This document shows, piece after piece, positions 10,271-19,368 of a stretch of 62,857 nucleotides of DNA. The stretch comes from Pirellulales bacterium. Lineage in GTDB: Bacteria; Planctomycetota; Planctomycetia; Pirellulales; JACPPG01. The stretch spans positions 1 to 62,857 of the forward strand of contig DASYDW010000006.1 of assembly GCA_036499395.1 (NCBI GenBank), given 5' to 3'. The notes beneath the pieces were generated by a model. It worked only from the letters and a program-made list of their open reading frames with translations, was not told the origin of the DNA and searched no databases. Numbering within the stretch: the stretch's first letter is position 1; each line of letters begins with the position of its first letter. A program made the translations under genes and the position numbers.

Positions 10271-11287
10271 TTACCGTACTAGCCCCGGCATGATGTCCAG
10301 GTCGAGAGTCTCGACCAATCCGGCCTTCAGCCGTTCCATGGCGATGGCCCCCATCACGGCGTTGTCGGTGCAGAGCGCCAGCGGAGCGATGTGCAGCTCG
10401 ATATCGCGCTCGCCGCACGCCGCGTTCATCCGCTCGCGAAAGCGGGCATTCGCTGCGACTCCGCCACCAACGCACAGTCGATTGAAGTCCGTCTCGCGCA
10501 CCGCGGCCAGGGATTTCGCCACCAGCACGTCGACCACCGCCTCTTGAAAGCTGGCCGCGACGTCGGCAACGAATTGAGGGCTGAGTTCCTCAACGTTCGG
10601 CAGCGGCGTCCCCGCTGGGGCCAGGCAATATCGCACCGCGGTCTTGAGACCGCTAAAACTGAATTGCAACCGCGGCTCGTGAAGGAAGGAGCGGGGAAAA
10701 CGATAAGCAAGCGGATTGCCGTTCGCGGCAGCCCGTTGAATAGCGGGGCCGCCGGGAAAGCCCAGGCCGAGCAAGCTGGCTACTTTGTCAAAGGCCTCGC
10801 CGGCCGCGTCGTCGATCGTTCCCCCCAGCAACTCGAAAGCGAGCGGATCCCGGCAGCGATACAGGCTCGTGTGTCCGCCGCTGACGATCAGGCCAATACA
10901 GGGAAAGACGTCGCGCCCAGCGGCGATCCGACAGGCATAAACATGCGCGTGCAAATGATTGATCGCCACCAACGGCCGGTCCAACGCCACGCATAATGCC
11001 TTAGCGGCAGCGAGCCCCACCAACAGCGACCCGGCCAGGCCCGGCGTAGTGGCTACGGCGATCGCATCAATGTCGGCGAGCGAGATATCGGCGTGGCGCA
11101 CCGCCTCGTCGATCACGGGTAGCATCCGTTCCAGGTGCGCCCGCGAGGCGATTTCAGGCACGACGCCGCCGAAACGCTCGTGCAATTTCTCCTGCGAGGC
11201 AACGACTGCACTACGAACCTGCAGGTCATCGCCGATAATCGCGGCGGCCGTTTCATCGCACGTGGATTCGATCGTCAATAAATACAT
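10271..11287 (-). CDS. tsaD: tRNA N6-adenosine threonylcarbamoyltransferase
   Basis: 338 residues, normal length for TsaD/Gcp. The N-terminus MYLLTIESTCDETAAA matches the ASKHA-fold start, and the metal-binding NHLHAH motif is present. GLIVSGGHTSLY and GGGVAANARFR are further family signatures. The enzyme transfers threonylcarbamoyl to A37 of ANN-decoding tRNAs, together with TsaB and TsaE, which are not in this window. The ribosome site is weak. Confidence 0.96.
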   Translation of the reverse strand: MYLLTIESTCDETAAAIIGDDLQVRSAVVASQEKLHERFGGVVPEIASRAHLERMLPVIDEAVRHADISLADIDAIAVATTPGLAGSLLVGLAAAKALCVALDRPLVAINHLHAHVYACRIAAGRDVFPCIGLIVSGGHTSLYRCRDPLAFELLGGTIDDAAGEAFDKVASLLGLGFPGGPAIQRAAANGNPLAYRFPRSFLHEPRLQFSFSGLKTAVRYCLAPAGTPLPNVEELSPQFVADVAASFQEAVVDVLVAKSLAAVRETDFNRLCVGGGVAANARFRERMNAACGERDIELHIAPLALCTDNAVMGAIAMERLKAGLVETLDLDIMPGLVR

Positions 11288-11505
11288 TCAAGAACCAAGC
11301 AACTATGGAAAGCGGGATGGGCCAAAGGCAATTGCGTCATCGGCATTGTGATTCCGACACGAATAAACGGGAAGTGGGGCGCATCGCCAATGAGCGGCTG
11401 GCCATGCCGCAAAGCTGCCGGTGAAGGGGCGAAAGCGCCTTGCAACGTCCCTCGCCCTTCGTCTGTTCAACGAACGACGAACGAGGCAGGGTGTGGCGAA
11501 ATTGG

Positions 11506-13032
11506 CTAATTCGCCTTCGCCAATTCGCCATTTAGATAGTCAAGCGCCTTCTGCAACTGACGATCGACATATGCCGACTTCTTGGCGGCAGTCTTCTCAG
11601 TTCCCTCAGCCGGAACATCGGGCTTCTCGCTGGCTGGCTTCTCTTCGACGGATTTCTTTCCCTCGTCGGCGACATTTTCCGCCGGTGGCGTGGCCGGCTT
11701 GTTCTCGATCGCCCGGGGCTTGTCATCGTCCTTGGCACCATGATGGTTCACGAGCAGAATGTCGCGATCGTGACGATAAGTCATCAAGCCTAATAGCTCT
11801 CCTTCATCGAGCTTCAGATCGTAGCCGTGGTCCGGCTTAACGCCCCATTCGTCGGCTTCCGACGCATCGGGAAAGCGATGAATATTCTTGCCGCTGGGAC
11901 GCTGGTAGCTGGCCGTGGTCAGCTTCAGTGCGCTCTTGCCCCCTTCCAGTTCGATAACGTTCTGCACGCTCCCCTTACCCCAGGTGCGCTCGCCGATGAC
12001 GAGTGCCCGATGATGATCCTGCAGGCAGGCCGAAACGATTTCGCTGGCACTGGCGCTGTAGCGATTCACCAGGACGACCATCGGAAAACCCTCGTAAGTT
12101 CCTTCCTCCTGGGCATCCCAACTGCGCGATTTGGTGTTGCGCCCTTCGGTACTCACGATCTTGCCCTGGGTGACGAACAAATCCGCCACGCCGATTGCCG
12201 ACGTTAGCAGCCCCCCGGGATTGAAGCGTAAATCAAGAATCAAGCCCCGAACTTTTTCTCGCTTCAGTTCGGCCAAGGCTTGGGCCAAATCGTGTTCCGT
12301 ATCGCGGCTGAAGCTGGTGATGCGGATGTAGCCGATTTTACGGTCGTGATCGAGCATGAAGTCCCAGCTATCATCCCCTTTGCGCTGGTCTCCCATGACG
12401 GTTTCCAGATGCACCAACTCGCGCTCGATCGACAGCGTACGACGATCGCCGGTGCTGGGGCGCAGGGTTGTGATCGTGACCTTGGTGCCCGGCTCGCCCT
12501 TGAGCTTGGTTACGGCATCCTGCACGCTGCGGATGTCGTCAGTCGGCTTGCCTTCGATGGCCACGATATGGTCGCCGGCCTGCATACCGGCGCGATAGGC
12601 CGGGCTGCCCACCAGCGGGCTGATAACGACCAATCGACCATCGCGCGTTAGATCGATCTGAATGCCGATGCCGCCGAATTGATTTTCGACGCTGGTCTTG
12701 AACTGCCCGATCTCTTCAGGGCTGATGTAGTTGGAGTATTGATCGAGCTTTCCGAGCACACCATGAATGGCTGCTTCCATCAGCTCGCGACGACTGATGT
12801 TTTTTACGTAGTTGCGCTCGACCTGGTCGAGCGTGTCGGCGAAGAGCTTTTGCAGCTCGTATTCTTCCGCGGCGCTCTTGGCGGCGGATTCCTTATCGGG
12901 AGTGTCCTTTTTATCCGCGGTTTGCTCGGACTTGGTGGCCTCGCCTGACGTCGGCTCTTCCGCCCAACCGGCGGTCGGAACCGTAATCGTCACAATCGTA
13001 AGAAGAGCCAACAAATTCGCGCGCAAGCGCAT
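11506..13032 (-). CDS. S41-family C-terminal processing protease
   Basis: 508 residues with signal peptide (MRLRANLLALLTIVTITV) and AGGAAGG upstream of the ATG. After a low-complexity Lys/Glu linker come the CTP helical region (DQVERNYVKNISR), a PDZ domain (GGIGIQIDL ... AGDHIVAIEGK) and the protease core with Ser in NRYSASASE and Lys in ERTWGKGSVQ, the Ser-Lys dyad. The C-terminal ~80 residues are Lys/Glu/Pro-rich. The family trims exported or membrane proteins. Confidence 0.93.
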   Translation of the reverse strand: MRLRANLLALLTIVTITVPTAGWAEEPTSGEATKSEQTADKKDTPDKESAAKSAAEEYELQKLFADTLDQVERNYVKNISRRELMEAAIHGVLGKLDQYSNYISPEEIGQFKTSVENQFGGIGIQIDLTRDGRLVVISPLVGSPAYRAGMQAGDHIVAIEGKPTDDIRSVQDAVTKLKGEPGTKVTITTLRPSTGDRRTLSIERELVHLETVMGDQRKGDDSWDFMLDHDRKIGYIRITSFSRDTEHDLAQALAELKREKVRGLILDLRFNPGGLLTSAIGVADLFVTQGKIVSTEGRNTKSRSWDAQEEGTYEGFPMVVLVNRYSASASEIVSACLQDHHRALVIGERTWGKGSVQNVIELEGGKSALKLTTASYQRPSGKNIHRFPDASEADEWGVKPDHGYDLKLDEGELLGLMTYRHDRDILLVNHHGAKDDDKPRAIENKPATPPAENVADEGKKSVEEKPASEKPDVPAEGTEKTAAKKSAYVDRQLQKALDYLNGELAKAN

Positions 13033-13228
13033 GGCAAACCTTCCTTTCGCCTTCCTTGGTCGTCGGTAATAAGCCGGCGATCAACGTGATGTCGTTCACC
13101 TGAAGCAATCGTAACGTGCCGGCTTTTCTGGACTTAACTAGTATAGATTCATGCCTGGGAACGGACAAGAACGGCTCGCGTGCCCACGCATCTCAAGACG
13201 ATTGCCGTAGGCTCAGCACTCGCGATCG

Positions 13229-13867
13229 CTAAATCTGCACCATCCGCACGTGGTGTACCCAGGCCGGGGGGAGATTTCGCAGCACATAATCGCGGCGAAA
13301 CTCATGAGGGCCAAGTAACTGGTCCAGATGCTCGCTGATCGTACGTAATCGGGTGTGCTCATCGCCACGGCTGATGAGCAGCTTCACCTTTCGAACGGCA
13401 ATATATTCGAAGAACGACAACGTCCCTCCCTCGGCCAGCAAGCCCACCAAAGCCGCGAGCAATTGCTCGACCAGCGCTCCGGAGAAATTGTTGAGCGGCA
13501 GCCCGGAAACAACCGCATCGTAGCCGCCGTCGACGGGCAGTTCCTGCACCGGCAGGTGCAGAATGCGCACTCGGGACGCGCATCGCTGTAGTTCCGGATC
13601 ATTTTCAAAGAGCTCGCGCAGATGGGCCACGAATTGGTCATTCATCTCGACCAGGTCAAGAGTGTCATGCGGTCCGAGCGTTCGAACGATCCACCGCGTG
13701 ACGGCTCCCGTTCCCGGACCCACCTCGAGAATCCGGCGCGGCGCGGCGCCACCGGGAACAAACCGTGCCAGGGCCTGGGCAAGCCACCGACTGCTGGGGG
13801 CAATCGAACCCGTGGTCTCGAAATTCTCGCGGAATTGGCGAAGGAACAAACGATGGTCGTGAAGCAT
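13229..13867 (-). CDS. class I SAM-dependent methyltransferase (phospholipid N-methyltransferase / KsgA-like type)
   Basis: 212 residues from the ATG at 13867 (MLHDHRLFLRQF), a start typical of this group; an in-frame TTG 28 codons upstream is less likely. Motif I is ILEVGPGTGAVTRWI, followed by LVEMNDQF and a VVSGLPLNNF post-motif. The match to proteins annotated as phosphatidylethanolamine N-methyltransferase is by overall pattern, so lipid methylation is an inference. It ends about 30 bases upstream of nothing obvious; no operon partner. Confidence 0.82.
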   Translation of the reverse strand: MLHDHRLFLRQFRENFETTGSIAPSSRWLAQALARFVPGGAAPRRILEVGPGTGAVTRWIVRTLGPHDTLDLVEMNDQFVAHLRELFENDPELQRCASRVRILHLPVQELPVDGGYDAVVSGLPLNNFSGALVEQLLAALVGLLAEGGTLSFFEYIAVRKVKLLISRGDEHTRLRTISEHLDQLLGPHEFRRDYVLRNLPPAWVHHVRMVQI

Positions 13868-14028
13868 TCCGCATGCTCGTTGGGAAATGCGCGGGCGCGC
13901 GGGGGGTGCTAAGGCTTGCCGCTCCGGAGAATAGCGAGTGAAAACGACCAAGACAACCCGCGCACCGCAACGGGCGTGCTAACGTCCAAATCCATTTATC
14001 CCAAACGGCAACAGATAACGAGCGTCCT

Positions 14029-14322
14029 TTACCCCTCGCTCTGCGCCGTCGCCTGCGGCATCGCGGGGTTCAATGCCTGGTCATATTCGACCGCAGGCGC
14101 GGTCTCGGCCAGGGTCGCACGGCGGGAACTATACCCATATAGCCCCATGAGCAATACGGCTGCGGGAAATAGCGGCAGCGGATTGTGGGCGAAGAGGGCT
14201 ACGCCAACGAGCACCACGACCGTCGTCCATTGCGTCTCGACCAGGATCTGCTCCGGAGTCTTAAGTGCAAAGGAAAAAAAATTGAAAACGGAGTAGCGTA
14301 CGTGCTTCTTAGGTTGATTCAT
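14029..14322 (-). CDS. small membrane protein, unknown
   Basis: 97 residues from the ATG at 14322 (MNQPKKHVRYSVFNFF), preceded by a strong GGGGGGA ribosome site. Two hydrophobic segments (TTVVVLVGVALFAHN and PLFPAAVLLMGLYGY) predict a hairpin in the membrane with a polar C-terminus. I do not recognise the family. The long reading frame, ribosome site and membrane pattern support a real gene. Confidence 0.7.
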   Translation of the reverse strand: MNQPKKHVRYSVFNFFSFALKTPEQILVETQWTTVVVLVGVALFAHNPLPLFPAAVLLMGLYGYSSRRATLAETAPAVEYDQALNPAMPQATAQSEG

Positions 14323-14527
14323 CACGATCCCCCCCTGCTTGAGCGCAAAGTTCATCGCCACCGGTTAGTCATTCGCCGGCGGACGGGAATTCTTCGACTC
14401 ATTCGAACTGCCCGAACCTTACGGTTCATCGCGACCGGGTCCCCCTCCCGGCGCCCAAGGTGGGTGTGATATGTTGTCTCGCAAGGCACAGCAGCCAATA
14501 GGCGATTCCTAAACGAGGGTGTGCAAT

Positions 14528-15931
14528 ATGTCGGTTACCGCGGCGCAATTGATTCCTTGGTGTCAGGCACTCATCGATCCGGACAAGTACCAGCCGGCCC
14601 AACAATTGCAAGACTATCTCAAATCGATCCCGCGGCTATCATCACTTGCAGATGTGCCTGCCGGCACGGCCGTGCTCGTTCGAGGAGACGTCGATGCCAA
14701 GCCCGGTGCCAAGATCGGCGAAGGAGACATCCGCCTGCGTTCGATGGTGCCTACGTTGAAATTCGGGCGCAAGCGCGGCTGGAAGCAAATCATCTTCGGC
14801 CATATCGGTCGCAAACCCGAGGGAACGCTCAAGGCGGTGGCGCAACGACTCGGCGAATTGCTCGATACCAAAGTCGAACTTATCACCGACTGGTGGGACG
14901 AGACCAAGCAGGCGGTTTCCTCCCAGGCCGTGGCGGCGATTCGCGCCGCGGGGCCCGGATCCATCCTGGTACTCGACAATACGCGCCGCTACAAGATCGA
15001 GCGCGTCTTATGGGAAGCAACGGCTGACGATGCACCGAAGCTGGCCGAAGATTTGGCACAATTCGCGAATCAGCTTGGTGAAAACGTGGCCCAGGTTTAC
15101 ATCAACGAAGCGCTATCGGCCGGCAGCCTCGATTCATCGAGTACGATTGCTCCGGCCGGGATGCAACGTGTGGCGCTGGGAGAATATGTCGCCCAGGAGT
15201 TCGACGGTCCGATGCACCGCTGCCTGGCGACGGAGCTGGTCGTCTTTAGCGGACTGAAGGCTGATAAGCTGGACGATCTCGAAGCCATGATTTCGCGCGG
15301 CACGATCCGTTGGGTCTTTACCGCCGGTTCGCTGGCCATGGCGTTGAAGAAGGCAGAAGCCCAAGCCGAGGGTGACGATTTCTCGCTTGGAGTGGCCGAG
15401 GATCCCGCGCATGCCGATAAGCCGTACTTCATTCCGGCCGAGCGCGTCGAACAGGCGCGTCGCATGCTATTGGCCGGCAAGGCCAAAGGCATTGAATTCG
15501 TTCTACCGATCGACTTCGTGCTGGCCGACGGCAGCGTTTCTACCACGATCGGTCCCGGTCAGCAGCAATTCGACGTCGGGCCTGGCACAAGCGAATTATT
15601 CGAATTGAAGATCGGCCAGTTTCTTGCGAACGTCCGCAACCAGCCGGGGCGTACACAGCCGGCGGTGGCCTTTTACAACGGCGTGTTCGGGATGTTCGAG
15701 GATCCACGCTTCGAGCAAGGAACGCGACGCTTTATCGAACAGCTCAAGCGCATGAAGGAAGCCGGTATCGAGGTTTACATCGGCGGCGGCGAAGGGGGCA
15801 CCGCGCTGGAACGCTACGGAAAGCCAGACTGGGTAACGCACGTTTTCACGGCGGGGGGCACTGTGCTAAACGCACTCGGCGCCAAGCCGGTTCCCTACCT
15901 GCAGGCGCTCGCCCGTGCTCCGCAAAAGTAG
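14528..15931 (+). CDS. pgk: divergent phosphoglycerate kinase homologue
   Basis: 467 residues, longer than the usual ~395-415. The ATG at 14528 follows GAGGG. The PGK fold can be followed end to end: VLVRGDVDAKPG, DIRLRS, FGHIGRKPEGTLKAVAQRL, DNTRRY, YINEALSAG, VFSGLKADKLDDLEAMI, LPIDFVLAD, DVGPGTSELF, FYNGVFGMFED, GGGEGGTALERYG and TAGGTVLNALGAK. Several substrate residues differ from the canonical enzyme: DFN has become DVD, the HRAHAS motif has become GSLDSSS, and GGGDS has become GGGEG. It may be a working but diverged glycolytic PGK, or a paralogue with another role. No other glycolytic gene is adjacent. Confidence 0.85.
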   Translation: MSVTAAQLIPWCQALIDPDKYQPAQQLQDYLKSIPRLSSLADVPAGTAVLVRGDVDAKPGAKIGEGDIRLRSMVPTLKFGRKRGWKQIIFGHIGRKPEGTLKAVAQRLGELLDTKVELITDWWDETKQAVSSQAVAAIRAAGPGSILVLDNTRRYKIERVLWEATADDAPKLAEDLAQFANQLGENVAQVYINEALSAGSLDSSSTIAPAGMQRVALGEYVAQEFDGPMHRCLATELVVFSGLKADKLDDLEAMISRGTIRWVFTAGSLAMALKKAEAQAEGDDFSLGVAEDPAHADKPYFIPAERVEQARRMLLAGKAKGIEFVLPIDFVLADGSVSTTIGPGQQQFDVGPGTSELFELKIGQFLANVRNQPGRTQPAVAFYNGVFGMFEDPRFEQGTRRFIEQLKRMKEAGIEVYIGGGEGGTALERYGKPDWVTHVFTAGGTVLNALGAKPVPYLQALARAPQK

Positions 15932-15979
15932 TACCGAGCGTTACTCTGAACGTTGTCGCGCCCAGCGGCTATCGGTCGA

Positions 15980-16336
15980 TTAATGGGCGCTGTCGCCGCG
16001 GTCAAAGCCATGGGCACCGCGTGCGCGTCGTAATACGTCAATTAGCGAATTCACCGCCGCAGCGACGTCTTGTTCGCTAGCGTGCTGCACGAGCATTTGC
16101 TCGAGTGCGGCCGCCTCGATCGTGATATCTTGGAAGCCGTAGCTTCCCGCGGCGCCGCTCATCTGATGTGCCAGGCGGCGTAGTCCTTCATAGTCCGAAG
16201 CTTGCATTCGATCGAGCAGGATTTCGGCCCGATCCGGCAAATCCTCGACGAACAGGTCAACCAGCGGCGCCAGATCGGGATCAAATGCCAGCGAGGAATA
16301 CAACAGCCCGTCGGTCGGCGTCGCGCGCATTGACAT
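15980..16336 (-). CDS. Hpt-domain phosphotransfer protein
   Basis: 118 residues from the ATG at 16336, supported by CAGGAGAA upstream. The four-helix Hpt signature LAHQMSGAAGSYGF is clear and places the phospho-accepting His at about residue 57. Nothing but the Hpt domain is present, so it must relay phosphate between partners encoded elsewhere. It is convergent with the PGK-like gene. Confidence 0.88.
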   Translation of the reverse strand: MSMRATPTDGLLYSSLAFDPDLAPLVDLFVEDLPDRAEILLDRMQASDYEGLRRLAHQMSGAAGSYGFQDITIEAAALEQMLVQHASEQDVAAAVNSLIDVLRRARGAHGFDRGDSAH

Positions 16337-16846
16337 TAGCGGTTCTCCTGCGGGAATTGTCGTCTCAACGAAGCAAGTAATGTCGAACGCACCACACGCG
16401 AAACGGCGCGATGTAGGTGCTTTCCCAACAACTTGTATCTCGATCGGGGGCCGAACGGCCGGGGTCTGACTCGCGCAGTGCAGGGACATGGTGCGCACTG
16501 CATCCCCAAAGCATAACACTCGAAACAGGGCGCGCAGGAATGATCCCATCATTCACGCGCGAAGGTTGTGCATTACGGTTTTACGAGTCGATCCGCTTAC
16601 GACGGTTCTGCCGAAGCGGTCGTAGCGATTCTACGAATTCGTCAGGGTAGGGCCGCGAGAAGTGCGTCAGGCCAGCACATACATCCGTCAATTTGCCTTC
16701 AAGCCGTACTCCGCATAGCACCGGCAAGACCAGAAAGACGTCTGCACAGTTAACGCCTTCGGCAAAGTGCCGTCGATACGACCGGGCAGGAGAGGAAAGT
16801 AGCCTCTATTTCCCCTAACTTGTGTGATTGCGAAGGAACCCTCCCC
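16337..16846. other. intergenic, nothing identified
   Basis: 510 bases between divergent genes for the Hpt protein and the cysteine-rich protein. Small ORFs here lack ribosome sites or recognisable products. No promoter stood out. Confidence 0.5.
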
Positions 16847-17233
16847 ATGAAGATTCGTTTTGCTCTTCCCCTTTTGGCGTTGGCTGCGTGTTTCGCGCTG
16901 GCGCCGGCCCAGGACGCGAAGGCGTTCGAGTTCCTGGATCGTATGTTGGGCATCAACGGCTACGGCCACGGCTGTGGCAGCTGCTGCGCCGCCCCCAGCT
17001 GTTGCGAACCCACGTGCTGTGCTCCAGTTGCCTGTGAGCCGAGCTGCTGTGCCGCTCCGGCCTGCGAGCCCTCGTGCTGCGCTCCGGCCCCCAGCTGCTG
17101 CGCTCCGCGCTGCCACCGTCACCTCTTCCGCTGCTGCCACAAGGCCCGTCGCTGCCATCGCAGCTGCTGTGCCCCGGTCTGCTGCGAGCCGAGCTGCTGC
17201 GCTCCGGCCCCCAGCTGCGGCTGCGGCGGCTAA
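16847..17233 (+). CDS. exported cysteine-rich CCEP/CCAP-repeat protein
   Basis: 128 residues. The ATG at 16847 follows GAAGGAA and opens a clean signal peptide ([20 protein letters not shown]) with an AxA-type end (AKA). The mature part is about one quarter cysteine: repeated [10 protein letters not shown] and ACEPSCC blocks interrupted by a basic His/Arg stretch ([20 protein letters not shown]). This resembles small structural proteins of planctomycete envelopes. The roles of the cysteines (disulfide cross-linking or metal binding) are inferred. A strong terminator follows directly. Confidence 0.85.
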   Translation: MKIRFALPLLALAACFALAPAQDAKAFEFLDRMLGINGYGHGCGSCCAAPSCCEPTCCAPVACEPSCCAAPACEPSCCAPAPSCCAPRCHRHLFRCCHKARRCHRSCCAPVCCEPSCCAPAPSCGCGG

Positions 17234-17280
17234 GCAGGCAGTTGCCTGAAATCGGGTTGTTCGGGCCCGATCGGATTCAG

Positions 17281-17314
17281 AAGACCGTAGGCATCTTGCC
17301 TGCGGTCTTTTTTT
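17281..17314 (+). terminator. intrinsic terminator
   Basis: AAGACCGTAGGCA pairs with TGCCTGCGGTCTT across a 3-base loop and is followed by a T run. It lies 47 bases after the stop of the cysteine-rich gene. Confidence 0.9.
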
Positions 17315-17531
17315 GCGCGCAGAGAGCCCCGTCCAAAGCGACGTTTGGATGGCGAGCCTCGAGAATACGCGGGCGCCTTGGCCGGTTGCCAAAGTTAAGC
17401 GCGGAAACACCCTTTCAGGAGAAACTTACGAAATCTTAATGTTGGTGAATTTACTTGACGAAATGCCTCGTCCCGCTGACGCTAACACATATAGTCCGCA
17501 ACACTTCGGATCAGAGGCTGGAGACACCGTC

Positions 17532-19289
17532 ATGCTACGTCGGCCCCTATCGGCTGCGCTTCCATTGCGTCATTGCCGTCGGCCATTCGGCCCGCACCGC
17601 GTATTCCTGGGCATGCTTCTCGGTGCGCTGCTGGTACTTGCACCACAGGTCTCTGGGGCCGCGGATGCGCAGCCGGACTTATTGCACGAGCAATTGGCCG
17701 CGGGCGAGTTCGGGCCGGCGATTGAATTGGCGAAAGACCAGTCTCCTGTTGATCGCGATAACTCGTTTGCTGAAATTGCCAAAGCGCAGGCCTTATCCGG
17801 CGCGCGCCCTGCCGCGTTTGCCACAGCGGCGGAAGTGACGGATGGCCGCGTGCGCAGTCGGCTGCTTGCCGATTTGTCATCGCTTCCGATCGATGTCGAG
17901 GGACGCGGCGGCAGCCCTTTCGCGCAGTATGGCCCTTTGATGAACATGATTACCTCCACGATTCAACCCGACTCGTGGGACGATAACGGCGGACCTGGCT
18001 CGATTCAACCATTTCAAAACGGCGTGTATGTCGATGCTGAAGGCGTGATGCGGCGCCTCAAGAAAGTAGACGACGCTGATTTCCTGGCCGAAGAGCGGCT
18101 GGCCGCGGTTCACGACATGGTCAGCGATGATGTACGACGACCGTCACCATTGCGCAAAATCTCGCTCCCCCGCTTGGAACGAGAAATTCAGCTTCGCCTT
18201 GCCGCTGGGCAATCCTTGGATGAGGAGATGCTTGTATTCGCTGGCTTGAAGCGGGTGCAATACATCATGGCTTATCCCGAGACGGGGGACCTGGTCGTGG
18301 CCGGTCCGGCGGGCGACTGGAAGCTGGATCGCGACGCGCGGCCCGTCAATGTTGAAGACGGCCAGCCGGTCGTACGGCTTGATCACCTGTTGGTCTTGCT
18401 GCGGCGCAAGGGAGGCGAATTTGCCTGCTCGATCGTACCCACGCAGGAAGGTCTAGCGCGGGCCCAGGCGTTTGCCAACGCCTCGAGCGGCACGACGTTG
18501 CAGCCGGGCCAACGCGGTAAATGGCTGGAAGAGATCAGCAAGCAGCTCGGGCGCCAGGATGTGGTTTTCGAAGGAATCGATCCGCATAGCAATGTCGCGC
18601 AGGTATTGCTGGCCGCCGATCATCACATGAAGCTGATTGGCATCGGTCTCGAACCGGGAACTCTGAAAGTACCCAGCTACTTGAGCATGGTGCGCGTCGA
18701 GCGCGGCGAAACACCGCCGATGGACGTGTTGCGATGGTGGTTTACTTTGAAGTACGACGCGCTGGTAGCAAGTGCCAAGCGTGACGCGTTTGAGATTCGT
18801 GGTCAGGGCGTGCAAGTGCTCAGCGAGAACGAACTGCTCACGGAAACCGGACAGGAAGTGCATACGGGCAAGGCAGACGCGCTGAATCAACAGTTCGCGC
18901 AGAACTTCACCAAGGACTTTGCCGCACTCGCAGCCAAATATCCGCTCTACGCTGATCTGCGGAATATCTTCGATCTGGCGCTGGTGGTCGAACTGCTGAG
19001 GACCGAAGGCTTGCCCGAGCATGTGGGTTGGTATCCGACCAGCTTCCTCGACAATGCCGGGCTGCCCACAGCCGTAGAAAACGTTCCGCAGACCGTCGAT
19101 ACCGTGATCAATCACCGTGTCGTGCAGCGTACAAACATAATTGCCGCCGTAAGTGGTGGCGTTCATGTCGATGTTCAGAGCGTCATCAAGCGTGACAAGA
19201 TGCAGACCGACTCGCGCGGACAGCTCAACAGCGAACGCGAACGCTCGGTGCCGACCGCTGTGGAACACCGCAGCTGGTGGTGGGATTAA
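17532..19289 (+). CDS. exported DUF1598-type protein
   Basis: 585 residues from the ATG at 17532, chosen because GGAG precedes it and the first ~45 residues form a long signal peptide (VFLGMLLGALLVLAPQVSG). The central and C-terminal parts (RVERGETPPMDVLRWWF, YPLYADLRNIFDLALVVELL, VGWYPTSFLD) resemble DUF1598, a family I know only from planctomycetes, with no known activity. The family name is from memory and should be confirmed. The gene stands alone and faces the minus-strand gene at 19369. Confidence 0.8.
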   Translation: MLRRPLSAALPLRHCRRPFGPHRVFLGMLLGALLVLAPQVSGAADAQPDLLHEQLAAGEFGPAIELAKDQSPVDRDNSFAEIAKAQALSGARPAAFATAAEVTDGRVRSRLLADLSSLPIDVEGRGGSPFAQYGPLMNMITSTIQPDSWDDNGGPGSIQPFQNGVYVDAEGVMRRLKKVDDADFLAEERLAAVHDMVSDDVRRPSPLRKISLPRLEREIQLRLAAGQSLDEEMLVFAGLKRVQYIMAYPETGDLVVAGPAGDWKLDRDARPVNVEDGQPVVRLDHLLVLLRRKGGEFACSIVPTQEGLARAQAFANASSGTTLQPGQRGKWLEEISKQLGRQDVVFEGIDPHSNVAQVLLAADHHMKLIGIGLEPGTLKVPSYLSMVRVERGETPPMDVLRWWFTLKYDALVASAKRDAFEIRGQGVQVLSENELLTETGQEVHTGKADALNQQFAQNFTKDFAALAAKYPLYADLRNIFDLALVVELLRTEGLPEHVGWYPTSFLDNAGLPTAVENVPQTVDTVINHRVVQRTNIIAAVSGGVHVDVQSVIKRDKMQTDSRGQLNSERERSVPTAVEHRSWWWD

Positions 19290-19368
19290 CGAACTGCCGG
19301 ACTCGACACGGGCAGGCAGCTCAATCAGCCCCTCTGGGGCTGAAGGATACTCGCCCGTGCGAGTGGTG

